DNA of 64,000 bases from Owenia fusiformis (lineage: Eukaryota; Annelida; Polychaeta; Sabellida; Oweniidae). Location of the stretch: contig CAIIXF020000008.1 of the NCBI GenBank assembly GCA_903813345.2, positions 5,651,341-5,715,340 on the forward strand. Reading direction: 5' to 3'. Of the stretch, positions 49,101 to 59,071 are shown piece after piece. The position numbers were made by a program, and so were the translations under genes. Under the pieces are notes generated by a model. It worked only from the letters and a program-made list of their open reading frames with translations. It did no database searches and had not been told where the DNA came from. Each line of letters opens with the position of its first letter. The first letter of the stretch is position 1.

Positions 49101-52100
49101 ACATCATCTGTGAAAATTTCAATGCGATTGAATGAAGTATGAAAAAATGAGAGCAGTTGGTTATTTACTTTCTGATCGGGCCTCGTATGTGACATGTAAC
49201 ACAAGTACATAATGTATAGACACTTTTTCCAATCCCAGGTAAACCCCCACTGGAAGTGTGAGTTTCATGTTATATCTCAAATACATTATTCAATGTTCAA
49301 AACATAGAATTGCAAAACAGATATTCTTCAAAAATAGGAATAACTAAATACATTAAAGTTTAATTTTCACTTGTTTATTGTAGATTCCAAGACATTGCTG
49401 GTAGCTTTGAGCTGGCCCTGGAGACTGGGCTCAATAATGCAGCTGGTAAGGACGCCTAAAGACGCGCTTAGTTTCATTGATTTCTAGCTAATTACATGTA
49501 TACATGTTTATGTTATCATTATTTTCATAATGTTTGCAGTTTGTAGAACTCCATTATTTTACAACAGATTGTAGAACTCAATGTATTTTACAACAGATTG
49601 TAGAACTCTGTGTATTTTACAACAGATTGTAGAACTCAATGTATTTTACAACAATTTGTAGAACTCAATATATTTTACAACAATTTGTAGAACTCAATAT
49701 ATTTTACAACAGATTGTAGAACTCTGTGTATTTTACAACAGATTGTAGAACTCGATGTATTTTACAACAGTAAACAGTAACAGTATTTTACAACATTATT
49801 TACAACAGTAAATAAAAATACCATGTACCACGGTACAATCTGATTTCATAATTCTATTATAGAAGACTCCAAATACCATCTCCATGCCACAGATGTATTA
49901 GCTACTTGTCTGAGAAAATGTTGGCAAAATGATGTTTTCCTTATACCCCTGTGCCACAGATTCTGGAAATTAACCCTTCAGCATCTCTCCAGATATGCCA
50001 CCTGGATAGAGGAAGTAAAGAATGATGAGGTAAGAGTGTGACTATGGGCATAGCCAGTCATGAGGCAAGGGAGGCAATTGTCTCACTAAGAGTTTCAGAA
50101 CTGTATTTATTCAGCCATTTTTTCTAGAATTAAAACTAACCGGAAATGAACTCCAACAGTAGTAATATATATACATATATATATTTATCCCATCGAACGA
50201 AGTTTGGAGGGATATAGGGAACGCCTCCGTCCGTACGTCCGTACGTCCGTCCATCCGTACGTCTGTCCGTCTGTCCGTCCGTCCGGGCAATAACTCAAAT
50301 ACCGTTGGCCCGATTTTGTTCATATTTTGTACACATATACCCTATGGGGGTAGAAGTTCTGCTCGAAAGCCGATTTTCAAAATGGCTGCTCATTTCAAAA
50401 TGGTGGCCATTTTAGTGCAGATTTTACAGTAATTTAGGTGCAATATGTAAAACTGTAATAGCAATATGTTTTAAATGTAAAAAAATTATAAAGGACATTA
50501 ATAGTGCTACAAATGTAGATATTAAAGAAGCACATGGCAGCCATCTTGAAAAATGGCGGCCTTTACTCATCATTTTACGATTGAAAAATGGCCGCCATTT
50601 TAACATATTTTAATTACTATAACTCGAAAAGTAGTGGAGCGATTTTGTTTATATTTGGTATGTGAATACTATAAGCATGGCACACTGTCCTTTGACACTT
50701 TTGGTAGAAGGCAGCCATTTTGAAAAAAATTTTGAAAAATGGCCGCCATTTTAACGTATTTTACTATAACTCGAAAAGTAGTGGAGCGATTTTGTTCATA
50801 TTTGGTATGTGAATACTATAAGCATGGCACACTTTTCTATGACACTTTTGGTAGAAGACGGCCATTTTGAAAAAAAATTTGAAAAATGGCCGCCATTTTA
50901 ACGTATTTTACTATAACTCAAAAAGTAGTGGAGCGATTTTGTTCATATTTGGTATGTGAATACTATAAACATGGCACACTGTCCTATGACACTTTTGGTA
51001 GAAGGCAGCCATTTTGAAAAAAATTTTGAAAAATGGCCGCCATTTTAACATATTTTTTAACTCGAAAAATTAATGGAGCGATTTTGTTCATATTTGATAT
51101 GTGAATACTTTAAGCATGGCACATTGTCTAATAAAACTTTAGGGAGTAGTCGGCCATTTTGAAAAATGGCCACCATTTTTATGTGTGTTATTTTACAAGT
51201 ACGTGTGCGATTTTAGAGGTGGCTGCTTAAAAGCATATTATTTCTTCTGATGACAACTTGGCTAGTGAGCAACCATTTTGAAAATGGTGGCCTTTCTGGA
51301 GTGTTGTTATATGATATTTGCTATTTGTTTGTAAAGATGCCAGCCATTTCTGTTCGATGGGATTCGCTACGCTTTGGCGTTGCCGTTGTTCTGGTTCCTT
51401 TAGCCTCAATGCAACACATAAAATATTTACAATTCCCTGCAATTTTTTTGATCATGGCTACACCCCTGTTTACAGTATATAAGACTTATACATCATAATA
51501 TTGAGTCCTAGAGATGAAAAGAAAGAGACAAGTCTTTTACTTTATTTATTTTAAGATGTTTTAATAATGATGCATTAAAAATTATTTTTAGCTGAACAGA
51601 AAACCTGTTGTGCCGAAAGCTAAGAAACCAGGTGTTGGTGAACAGGTAGCTGAACCTGAGGGTCCCCCTCCACCCCCTCCCATTACTATGGGCCAAATTG
51701 TGTGCCTTGTCACTGATGCTGAGCTTATATGTAACCAGGTAAGACTTAACAGTTTTCACAGCCAACTCTACATGTTTTTGGAATGAGGTTAAAGTGTCTC
51801 ACATATTCGATCAAAATTTGCCATGCAAACATGTTAGTCTACTTTACTGGCCCCCCTTGCTGTAACAAGGAACCCAAAACACATCAAAACGTAAACATTA
51901 ACCAATTAGTCACTTCACTATGAAAGTGAGGGGTGTTAGTCCATGCACACAGCGTATTCTGCTAATACATATTTGCTAACACAATATCAGTGGCCATTTA
52001 CTGTGTCAACTTAGTAACCCTTGCATATCGTGCTCACTCAAGTATTGAATTTTTTTATGATCTAAATGTTTGTGGTTTATAAAAAAATGTGATATATTTT

Positions 52101-54687
52101 AGTTAGAAATACATTAATTAATATATTCATTCAAACAGCACTAGAATGCGGGAAGAAAGAGCAATGGTGACAAAATGCAGACAGAATTTTCTGTAAGGGT
52201 TTCAAACATTTCTGGACACAATCATACATGTACTTCATGTGTACTGTTATTTTTAGTGCTGTATTTATAGATATAATTTCACATATTAAAATCAAATTTT
52301 GCAGCAATGACTTCAAATTCGGAACCACACCCATATCACATTTTCTTCAATAACTCCAAACATGTGTAAACATTGACCATGTGCATATAAATTCAGATTT
52401 CCCGAGCTCTGTCCTATTCGAGTACCATGCACCCCTGCATGGATTTCAGTTGGATTCGCCTTTTATACGTGAGCCGACACACTCGCAAACGCTGATTGGA
52501 TAAAGATTGCGAGAATCTTTAAAGCAAGATGGTATTGCAACAATACAAAAGGAGAAACTCAGAGTTAGCTAAACTACCTGTAAATTCTTTTATTGAACTT
52601 CATTCAAGAGGAAGATTAATGTTGGTATATACAATGTAATGGACCCACTGTCTGGAGATTCTTTCCAATTTATTCTACCAATAAATTATCTACTGGATAG
52701 TTATATGTCACATGTATATTTTCAGATTTCTGAAATGTTTGATGAAATAATGTCTCCTAAGTTGGCACTGATTGGTTGTCATGACAACCCTTTACTTACA
52801 GGTAAGCAATCAGGAAAATGAACATGAACATAGAAAGGAGTGGTTGTTGAAACTATCTGACACAGTCTATGCAGCCAATTTTAAACTATTCCTTAGCTGT
52901 TATTTTGAACATGGTACATGGTGGGCCAAAATAATGTAACCCAAACAAATGTTTGTAACTCAGTCAGTCAGCATGGGTTTAAGGTCATATTTTACAGAAT
53001 TAATCCTCGTTCAATGTTCTTTCATTCTACTAAGTTTCTGTATATGTATTTCAGAGAGTTTGAATGAATCTAAAGTTATGATCTTGGCTCCCCTGCCTGT
53101 GTTCAACGAATACATCGTGGATGACATCACAAACCAATGTTCAGTCCATCTGAAACTAGTCAATGATATTCCAAGGCTTTATAGGAAAACCAACAGAGAT
53201 GTAAGTTCATAATGTCAACACAAATAGCAACAAAATTTTCTCACCCACGAGATTGTTGCGCTGCTGCATACTTTCACTATAAAGTACGAGCCTAACTCAT
53301 TTTATGCAAATTTCGACTCCATTTTTGTATGTAATTCGATTTTGGAATTTTCCCTTTCACTAATTTTATCAAAAGAATGTGCAACTTTCTATTTTGTTTT
53401 AATGACCGTTCACATATAAATCGCATTATGTGTATACTGATCAAATTTTATATCGCTTGCTTGTCAATCTTTTGATTCAGGGTCCCTCAGTTGTACAAGT
53501 ATACAGTTTTACATTCATGAACTTAAATACAGTGTAAATATCCTTTCATATCTTTTCATTTCTAGATACCTTCCAAAGCTTCCAACTACATTTGCAACAT
53601 CTATAAACCAATCAAAATCTTTGTCTCGGAGCACCAAGGGGCCCTCAGCAAAGACAAACAGATTGAGATTATAACATGTGTTCTCAATAACATCCTGAAA
53701 TCGTAAGTTACAGATATTAAGTAAAAATGTGAAGTTGTGAAATTGGGTTCCCAGAGTGGAAACTAGTGGTGCAAAAATCCTTAGTGAACATACACCTGAA
53801 GAAGTGGATGGGAGGTAGCCCAACTAAAGACTTGTTGCAAAACTTATGGGAAACATTTTAGTTTGACTTTTATAGGTTTAGGAAGATGAGTCTGTTAAGA
53901 GAAAAAACAACAACACATTTGCATCCATTTTTAAGATATTGGCATTTGTGAAATACTTTTGAAATAAGAAAATTAATCTTCTGAATTAGAATAACTGATT
54001 TAAGATTACATTGTATGAATAAGATGAAAATATCCACAACAATGAACTATTTTCTTTACATTCTAGATATTACGGAATAACGTCAGATTTGTTGACATCA
54101 GTTAAAAAGATGGAGGACAGTTTAAAAAGGTTGAAGAAGGCACGTAAAACTGACAAGAGTGCAGGTACCACAGGAATGAGTGATGACGATAAAATACGAC
54201 TACAGCTCTCAATAGATGTCACTGAGTTTAAGAATCAGGTATATAGAAAGAGGGGGATATGAATTTAAAAGTTGATTAACAACTTAAAAAAAAAAAATTT
54301 TTAGATTAATTTTTCATGAAGGTTTCAAGTATGATATCACTTTCAGTAAATTTGAATAAAAAATGATGAAAATGATGATAATTTCTCCTTGCATCTAAAT
54401 TTGTCATGTCATCATGTGACATGTAAATCCAGATTGTATTATGTTATGAATGTGGTCCATGTGGTATTTGTGGAAAATACATGGTGATTCAGTTGGACAT
54501 TTCCCCAGAAATATTGTATTTTACCAAAATTTCAACAATGCATTTACACAGTAAACACATGTTGTCTATGAAATATGTATTTTCTATTTTCCAGTTTGAG
54601 GAATTGAATCTTGAGGCAAGTAAAGTTGAGGACTTTAAAAAGATGCAAGATCTGGTTGAAAGTGCAAGAACTGGAGTTACCACATGA
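43168..54687 (+). CDS. COG2: COG2, conserved oligomeric Golgi complex subunit 2 (18 exons, 719 aa)
   Basis: Lobe A subunit of the COG tethering complex, which captures vesicles for retrograde traffic within the Golgi. Exons: 43168-43245, 43666-43827, 44236-44301, 44491-44571, 45344-45444, 45828-45933, 46452-46631, 46967-47091, 47367-47487, 47774-47913, 49384-49445, 49863-50029, 51592-51738, 52726-52801, 53055-53200, 53566-53702, 54067-54238, 54595-54687. GT-AG borders and phases agree; the total is 2160 nt including TGA. The N-terminus has the family signature CFNKEEFMK and LINKDYADFVNLSTNL. Coiled coil follows (residues about 90-160), then the helical-bundle legs (LRIYGTIDKMRDAE, WKLTLQHLSRYATWIEEV, VFNEYIVDDIT). 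Human COG2 is 738 aa, so this is full length. A proline-rich insert GPPPPPPITM sits in exon 13. Head-to-head with TANGO1. Confidence 0.95.
43301..43507. repeat. Inverted repeats and a perfect 25-bp palindrome in COG2 intron 1
   Basis: GGGAAGTCCTCCAT (ending 43327) is inverted at 43357 as ATGGAGGACTTCCC. Downstream, TTATCCCGTGCC-T-GGCACGGGATAA (43483-43507) is a perfect hairpin. Together they look like a degenerate MITE, and they lie less than 350 bp from the shared promoter. Confidence 0.55.
44572..45343. other. COG2 intron 4, no feature seen
   Basis: AT-rich intron. A short A-rich tail near 45000-45025 may be the end of a small retroelement; otherwise nothing recognisable. Confidence 0.4.
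45943..46190 (+). repeat. Degenerate minisatellite GTGCAATATRCATGTCA
   Basis: About ten variants of GTGCAATATGCATGTCA spaced 20-30 bp apart directly after the donor of COG2 exon 6. Confidence 0.6.
48150..49185. mobile_element. Mariner-like non-autonomous element, about 185-bp inverted arms
   Basis: CGAGGCCCGATCAGAAAGTA (48150) is inverted at the right end as TACTTTCTGATCGGGCCTCG (49166-49185), and TA flanks both ends (48148-48149, 49186-49187). The arms match through AACCAACTGCTC and on to GGCGGGGC. Terminal sequence and TA target fit the Tc1/mariner superfamily. The roughly 650-bp centre has no intact transposase and its short open frames were not recognised. It fills most of COG2 intron 10. 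Confidence 0.82.
49541..49770 (+). repeat. 29-bp minisatellite, about eight copies
   Basis: Units ATTGTAGAACTCAATGTATT + TTACAACAG with few substitutions, in COG2 intron 11. Each unit holds the dyad-like TTGTAGAA / TTTTACAA. Confidence 0.85.
50187..51394. mobile_element. Full-length copy of the CCCATCGAAC-family element with internal 165-bp repeats
   Basis: Left end ATCCCATCGAACGAAGTTTGG, a (GTCC)-rich run, then about four repeats of roughly 165 bp built on AATGGCCGCCATTTTAAC and GTAGTGGAGCGATTTTGTTC, and right end GTTCGATGGGATTCGCTACG with GTTGCCGTTGTTCTGG. The short inverted ends match the copy at 1651-2409. Non-coding; in COG2 intron 12. Confidence 0.78.
51739..52725. other. COG2 intron 13, no feature seen
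   Basis: AT-rich intron of about 1 kb. I see no exon, RNA gene or clear repeat. Confidence 0.5.
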
Positions 54688-55200
54688 TCAAAAGTTGCCA
54701 GAAATCTAATAATGAATTACAAAATGTGCTATTGAAGTCACTTTGAATGCACATTACATGCACTTACTCTGTATAACAAATCACATCAAAATTGATGGAA
54801 CAATATTCGAAGAATTTGTCACAAAGTATGGACTGAAGTTTCATTTGGAGAAATAATGATGCCGCGAGAGAAGAAGATGTCAATGTCTTGAAATATTCTT
54901 AATTGAGAAATATCTAAATCATTGTTGAACATTGTTGTAACATAATGGCTCATAGGTTTTGGCTCAAAGCTTTGGCTTAAAACACTAAACATCTCATATT
55001 TTAGGAGATTTCACAAAAAATCATTAAGAGATTGTGCATCATATTTGATTTCAAGTGGAAATTTTGCAGTATTGGTTATAATGTATTATATAATTGTATA
55101 TATGATGGACGATTAATGTTATCAAGAATATCTATGAATATTTGTACAAAAATAAATGAGGGGATATAAAATGAAATAAAATCACATTTGTGTTCTGTGA
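54688..55200 (+). other. COG2: COG2 3' UTR with polyadenylation signals
   Basis: AATAAA occurs at 55151-55156 and 55175-55180 downstream of the TGA at 54685-54687. The transcript probably ends just beyond. Confidence 0.5.
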
Positions 55201-55289
55201 AGTTAAGTGATTAAGTATGTGAAAATATTTTATTGCACCTAACAGCCTAATAAAAGGTACTATACTGATGTCTTCAACCATTTCTTTTT

Positions 55290-56090
55290 GATCAACAGAC
55301 AACCAATACCTCAGACCATCAAAGACAAAACATATTTCATCACCACCAAAACATCCAGTACTATCATAAGATAACTAATACTGTAGAAAAATTCCAGGGG
55401 CCCACTATTGACAACTTTAGACCAAAAATGGCTAATATCACTTAAAAAGTGCTCAGAATGATGAAACCATGGCCTGGGGGGGGGGGGGGCTCGCTAGTTA
55501 CTAGTCCATGAAACATAAATTACTTCAAGACCAACAAGACAACCAATACTTCAAGACAACCAATGGTTCAATACATGTACCATCAACGAAAATACTTCAA
55601 AACCACCAATGCTTCAAGATCAACAAAGACAACCAATACTATAGTATAAAACTACCAAACACAACCAGTACTTCAAGACAACGAGACAAACAATGCTTCA
55701 AGACCACCAAACACAACCAATTGTTCAAGACCACCAATGCTTCAAGATCAACAAAGACAACCAATACTATAGTATAAAACTACTCTACACAACCAATATT
55801 TCAAGACAATGAGACATACAATGCTTCAAGACCATCAAAAACAACTGATACTTCAAGACAACCAATGCTTCAAGACGACTGGTGAAGACATCTAAAACCA
55901 AAGTATAAGATCACCAAAGACAACCACTACTTCATAACAACTGATGCTTGAAGACTTACCAAAGCTTGACAACCAATACATGTACTTCAAGACAACAGAA
56001 GACAACCAATACTACAATCAACAATACTAACAAAAACGAATAATATCTCAAGAATACCAAGGAAAAACAATACTACATGAATCCCAAAAA
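55290..56090 (+). repeat. Degenerate satellite of CAA/CTTCAAGA units
   Basis: Irregular tandem array of ACAACCAATACTTCAAGACC-type units of about 20-40 bp. A G-rich insert at about 55390-55500 (CCTGGGGGGG) resembles the GGCCTG MITE family. Open frames across it are low-complexity and not genes. Confidence 0.7.
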
Positions 56091-56149
56091 TAGCAAAAAG
56101 CAAAAACATCGAAGAGAACACTTCCATGATATTAAACATTGTACAAGTG

Positions 56150-56309
56150 TTAAAAGTCCGACCAGAGCAAGTTAGTATTTATTGGCGTTCGGTTATTTAC
56201 TGCATCAACCCGGAAGTCCATGTGGTCAGCTGTGAGTGGTTGAAAGAAAACTGCACATTTCTCCAAACTTTAGCACAATATATAAACTTTTAGTCGCCTC
56301 CTTGTACGA
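56150..56309 (+). other. FKBP2: Probable 5' untranslated exon of FKBP2
   Basis: A locally GC-richer block (CAACCCGGAAGTCCATG, GTCGCCTCCTTGTACGA) ends in a strong donor, GTAAGTATG, at 56310. The matching acceptor TTTTGCTTCCAG ends at 59058, 13 nt before the FKBP2 start codon. CCGGAAGT is an ETS-type promoter/initiator motif. Inferred from splice signals only. Confidence 0.45.
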
Positions 56310-57429
56310 GTAAGTATGCTGTAATATTCATGTTCAATTATGGTCACTATTGAAGTGATTCCAGTCTTAGACTATAATGTTTTTGCTTGGAAGAAAACTT
56401 AAAAATTGCTTTTGAATTTGAAAATATTTGATTTGAATTATTGAATATTGAAATTGAAATGGATATTGATTGACAAAGTATAAGCAAAGGTGGTGTAACA
56501 CAGAGCTATTTCGACAAGAGTTTGTGTTGTGTTCAGCCAGTCCTATTCCTATTGTTGAGCTCATGAGCTCCTTTCATTACATCAATCTAGAGAATCAAAA
56601 ACAATGAATGGCGATGGATCATTTACTTTATCTAGTGCATGTTTGGAAATTAAAGATTTACTTCAGACATAGATCCCGGCCAGATTCTTTTGTAGTAGGA
56701 TCAGTAGCTCAATAAATATTCCTCAAGATGAGACACCTCAGAAAATTTCAAATTTTAAAATGACGATTATTGAGCCATTTCTGAAAAATATGAGACAAAT
56801 CATACCTCATTCGAAGCATCTTGTTATTCTTTAACTTTTTTATCACCAATGACTGTTATTCAAGCAATGCTGCGTTGATAAGAGGCCAAAACAGTGATAT
56901 TTTATCGTCGGACTCTTGTCTGTCCAAATCTGAATGGTGCTCCCGTGGTTCCAGAAATGTGACGTCATCAGTACAATGCTATTTGGACACACAAGAGTCC
57001 GGATCTCGTGAAAAATATTCCCCATATTAAAAGTCAAATAACTGCATCCATAGGTTATTTACTCGAACCTAACAAGTAGAAATAGAAAGATGAAGATCTC
57101 AGCTATAAAATAAGTGCAAAATCTGTCATGGGGAAGCAGGTACCATTTTGTATAAGGAACATTTTTAAAAGGTGGTCATATTTTTTTGAAATTTTCTGAT
57201 TTAGTGTCGTATCTTGTGAATTATTCTTTGACCCTCTGAGATCCTCCTACAAAACGATCTGGCCAATATCTGTGACTTCAGATATTAAAATAATCAAATT
57301 AATCTCTCATGATGTTTTTTAAAGCAATTGGCAAGATGCTAAAATGTCTCCTGGGAGAAACATGTTCCAGTCACTCCTTTTCACTTAATTACAATATTAG
57401 AATCAATAGATATTGATATTTGATAAAGA

Positions 57430-57893
57430 TACAGGATGACATAAAAAGTGCCACCCACATAATATTGCATGACTTTTTTGTCTGCATGATTTCTGACTTG
57501 TTCTTTACCCCATTAAAACTCTATGAGGCAACTCCACAAGAAGTTCTTTCTGATGGTCTCTATATTCAGGTGTTCTATGGTTTTAGGGTTTGTTACATAT
57601 ATAAAATCCTTCAAGTACCCCCAAAGAATAAAAATCTGGATGGTTTATATCAGGTAAATATGGTCAATAAATTTGCCGGTAGAATCTAGAAGTGTGCCTC
57701 CAATGGAATGGACAACATTTAGAGCACATCTTGTAACAGTCATAAAAAGTGCACCTAGTTGAGCTAGCCCTCTGAAACTTCTTGTTGAGTTGCTCCATGG
57801 AGTATAGATTTACTGTGTGAAGGAACAAATCAGAATTTATGCAAAAAAAGTTATGCAACATTATGTGGGTAGCACTTTCTGTGTCACCCTGTA
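57430..57893. mobile_element. Long-TIR MITE ending TACAGGRTGACA
   Basis: TACAGGATGACATAAAAAGTG with CCACCCACATAAT at the left is mirrored by ATTATGTGGGTAGCACTTTC and GTGTCACCCTGTA at the right. Homology of the arms runs more than 130 bp inward. Non-coding. Confidence 0.75.
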
Positions 57894-57963
57894 TTTGGAT
57901 CAGGCCCTGGATTGTCTGGAGATAATTCCAACATCCTGAACCCCGTAAAAAATAATCTACAGG

Positions 57964-59033
57964 ACAGGGTGGGCCAAAAAATTTTGCAACTTTTTTAAAA
58001 GGCTTGAAAAGGATCATAACATTAAGGTATTGACATAAAAATTCATACACAGAAACTTTAGGATAGGCATATTTTACCATTCAAATATTTAAGCTAATAC
58101 TGACTTCAAATTTTTTCAACAGATCTTTGAATATCAGTGGTAAATTGTTCATGTGTCCAAGATTTACCATTTTTCCTAGAAAATGTGAATTTCTATGATT
58201 CTGTGTGATTAACAATAACACATTCATTATGTTCTTTAAATCTGCTACAATCTTTTAATTGTTTAACCAATGGCTAGTACAGTTTTATAATAAGTATCTA
58301 CTATGGTATTATTTTATACTGTATCTATTAATTATTTATTTAAAAATGTTCCATGCATCCGCCTTTTACCTTCACTATCACACAGACACAAGGGCGTAAC
58401 TGTACTTCTTTCAACTTCTCCTAACCTCTTTTAGTTGATCAATAGGGTGTGGGGATTACCATTAACTGCAATAAACTGCTCCAGGTGCCTCCATGTGTGA
58501 TAGTCACAGGGGTTGGCATTTGGTGTATTGGGCAGCCATTTATAAGGACTAATAAATCTAGAGGTATCATCCTCCAGGTATTCCAAAGACCCTTGCCTGA
58601 TGGCTGGGAGCGATAGTGAAGGTGAAAGGTGGATGTAAGAACATGTGATTAATAAATAATTAATAGATACAGTATACCATAATACCATTGTGAGAAGATA
58701 CCGATATAAAACTGTCCTAGTATAGTGAATAAACAGTTATCAGAGATTGTAGCAGATTTAGTGAACATAATGGATGTGTTATTGTTGGTCACATAAAATC
58801 ATAAAAAGTCACATTTTCTTGGAAAAACAGTTAATCTCGGACACATGAACAATTTACCATCGATATTCAAAGATCTGTCAAAAAAATTAGAAGTCAGTAT
58901 TATCTTAGATATTTGAATCGGAAAATATGCCTATCCTAAACTTTCTGTAAATCGATTTTTATGTCAATACCTTCATGTTTTGATACTTTTCTAGCCTTTT
59001 AAAAAAGTTGCAAATTTTTTTGGTCCACCCTGT
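57964..59033. mobile_element. Degenerate mariner/IS630-like element with about 300-bp inverted arms
   Basis: ACAGGGTGGGCCAAAAAATT at the left is inverted at the right as AATTTTTTTGGTCCACCCTGT, and the arms match through AAGTTGCAA, ATGTCAATACCTT, AACAATTTACCA and TAACAATAACACAT. In the centre (minus strand, about 58460-58570) the peptide WLPNTPNANPCDYHTWRHLE matches the block around the last catalytic Asp of IS630/Tc1-mariner transposases (SPDLNPxDYxxW). The rest of the transposase is lost. The right end is only 25 bp from the splice acceptor before FKBP2 exon 2. Confidence 0.75.
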
Positions 59034-59071
59034 ATATGCAACATGCTTTTGCTTCCAGAGATAAAGTCACC

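Noticed and set aside
49541-49770. CRISPR-like array of 29-bp repeats
   Set aside because: Repeats are directly adjacent without unique spacers, and the DNA is a eukaryotic intron.
55508-55777. Plus-strand open frame of Gln/Thr/Asn-rich sequence
   Set aside because: Low-complexity translation of the satellite array.
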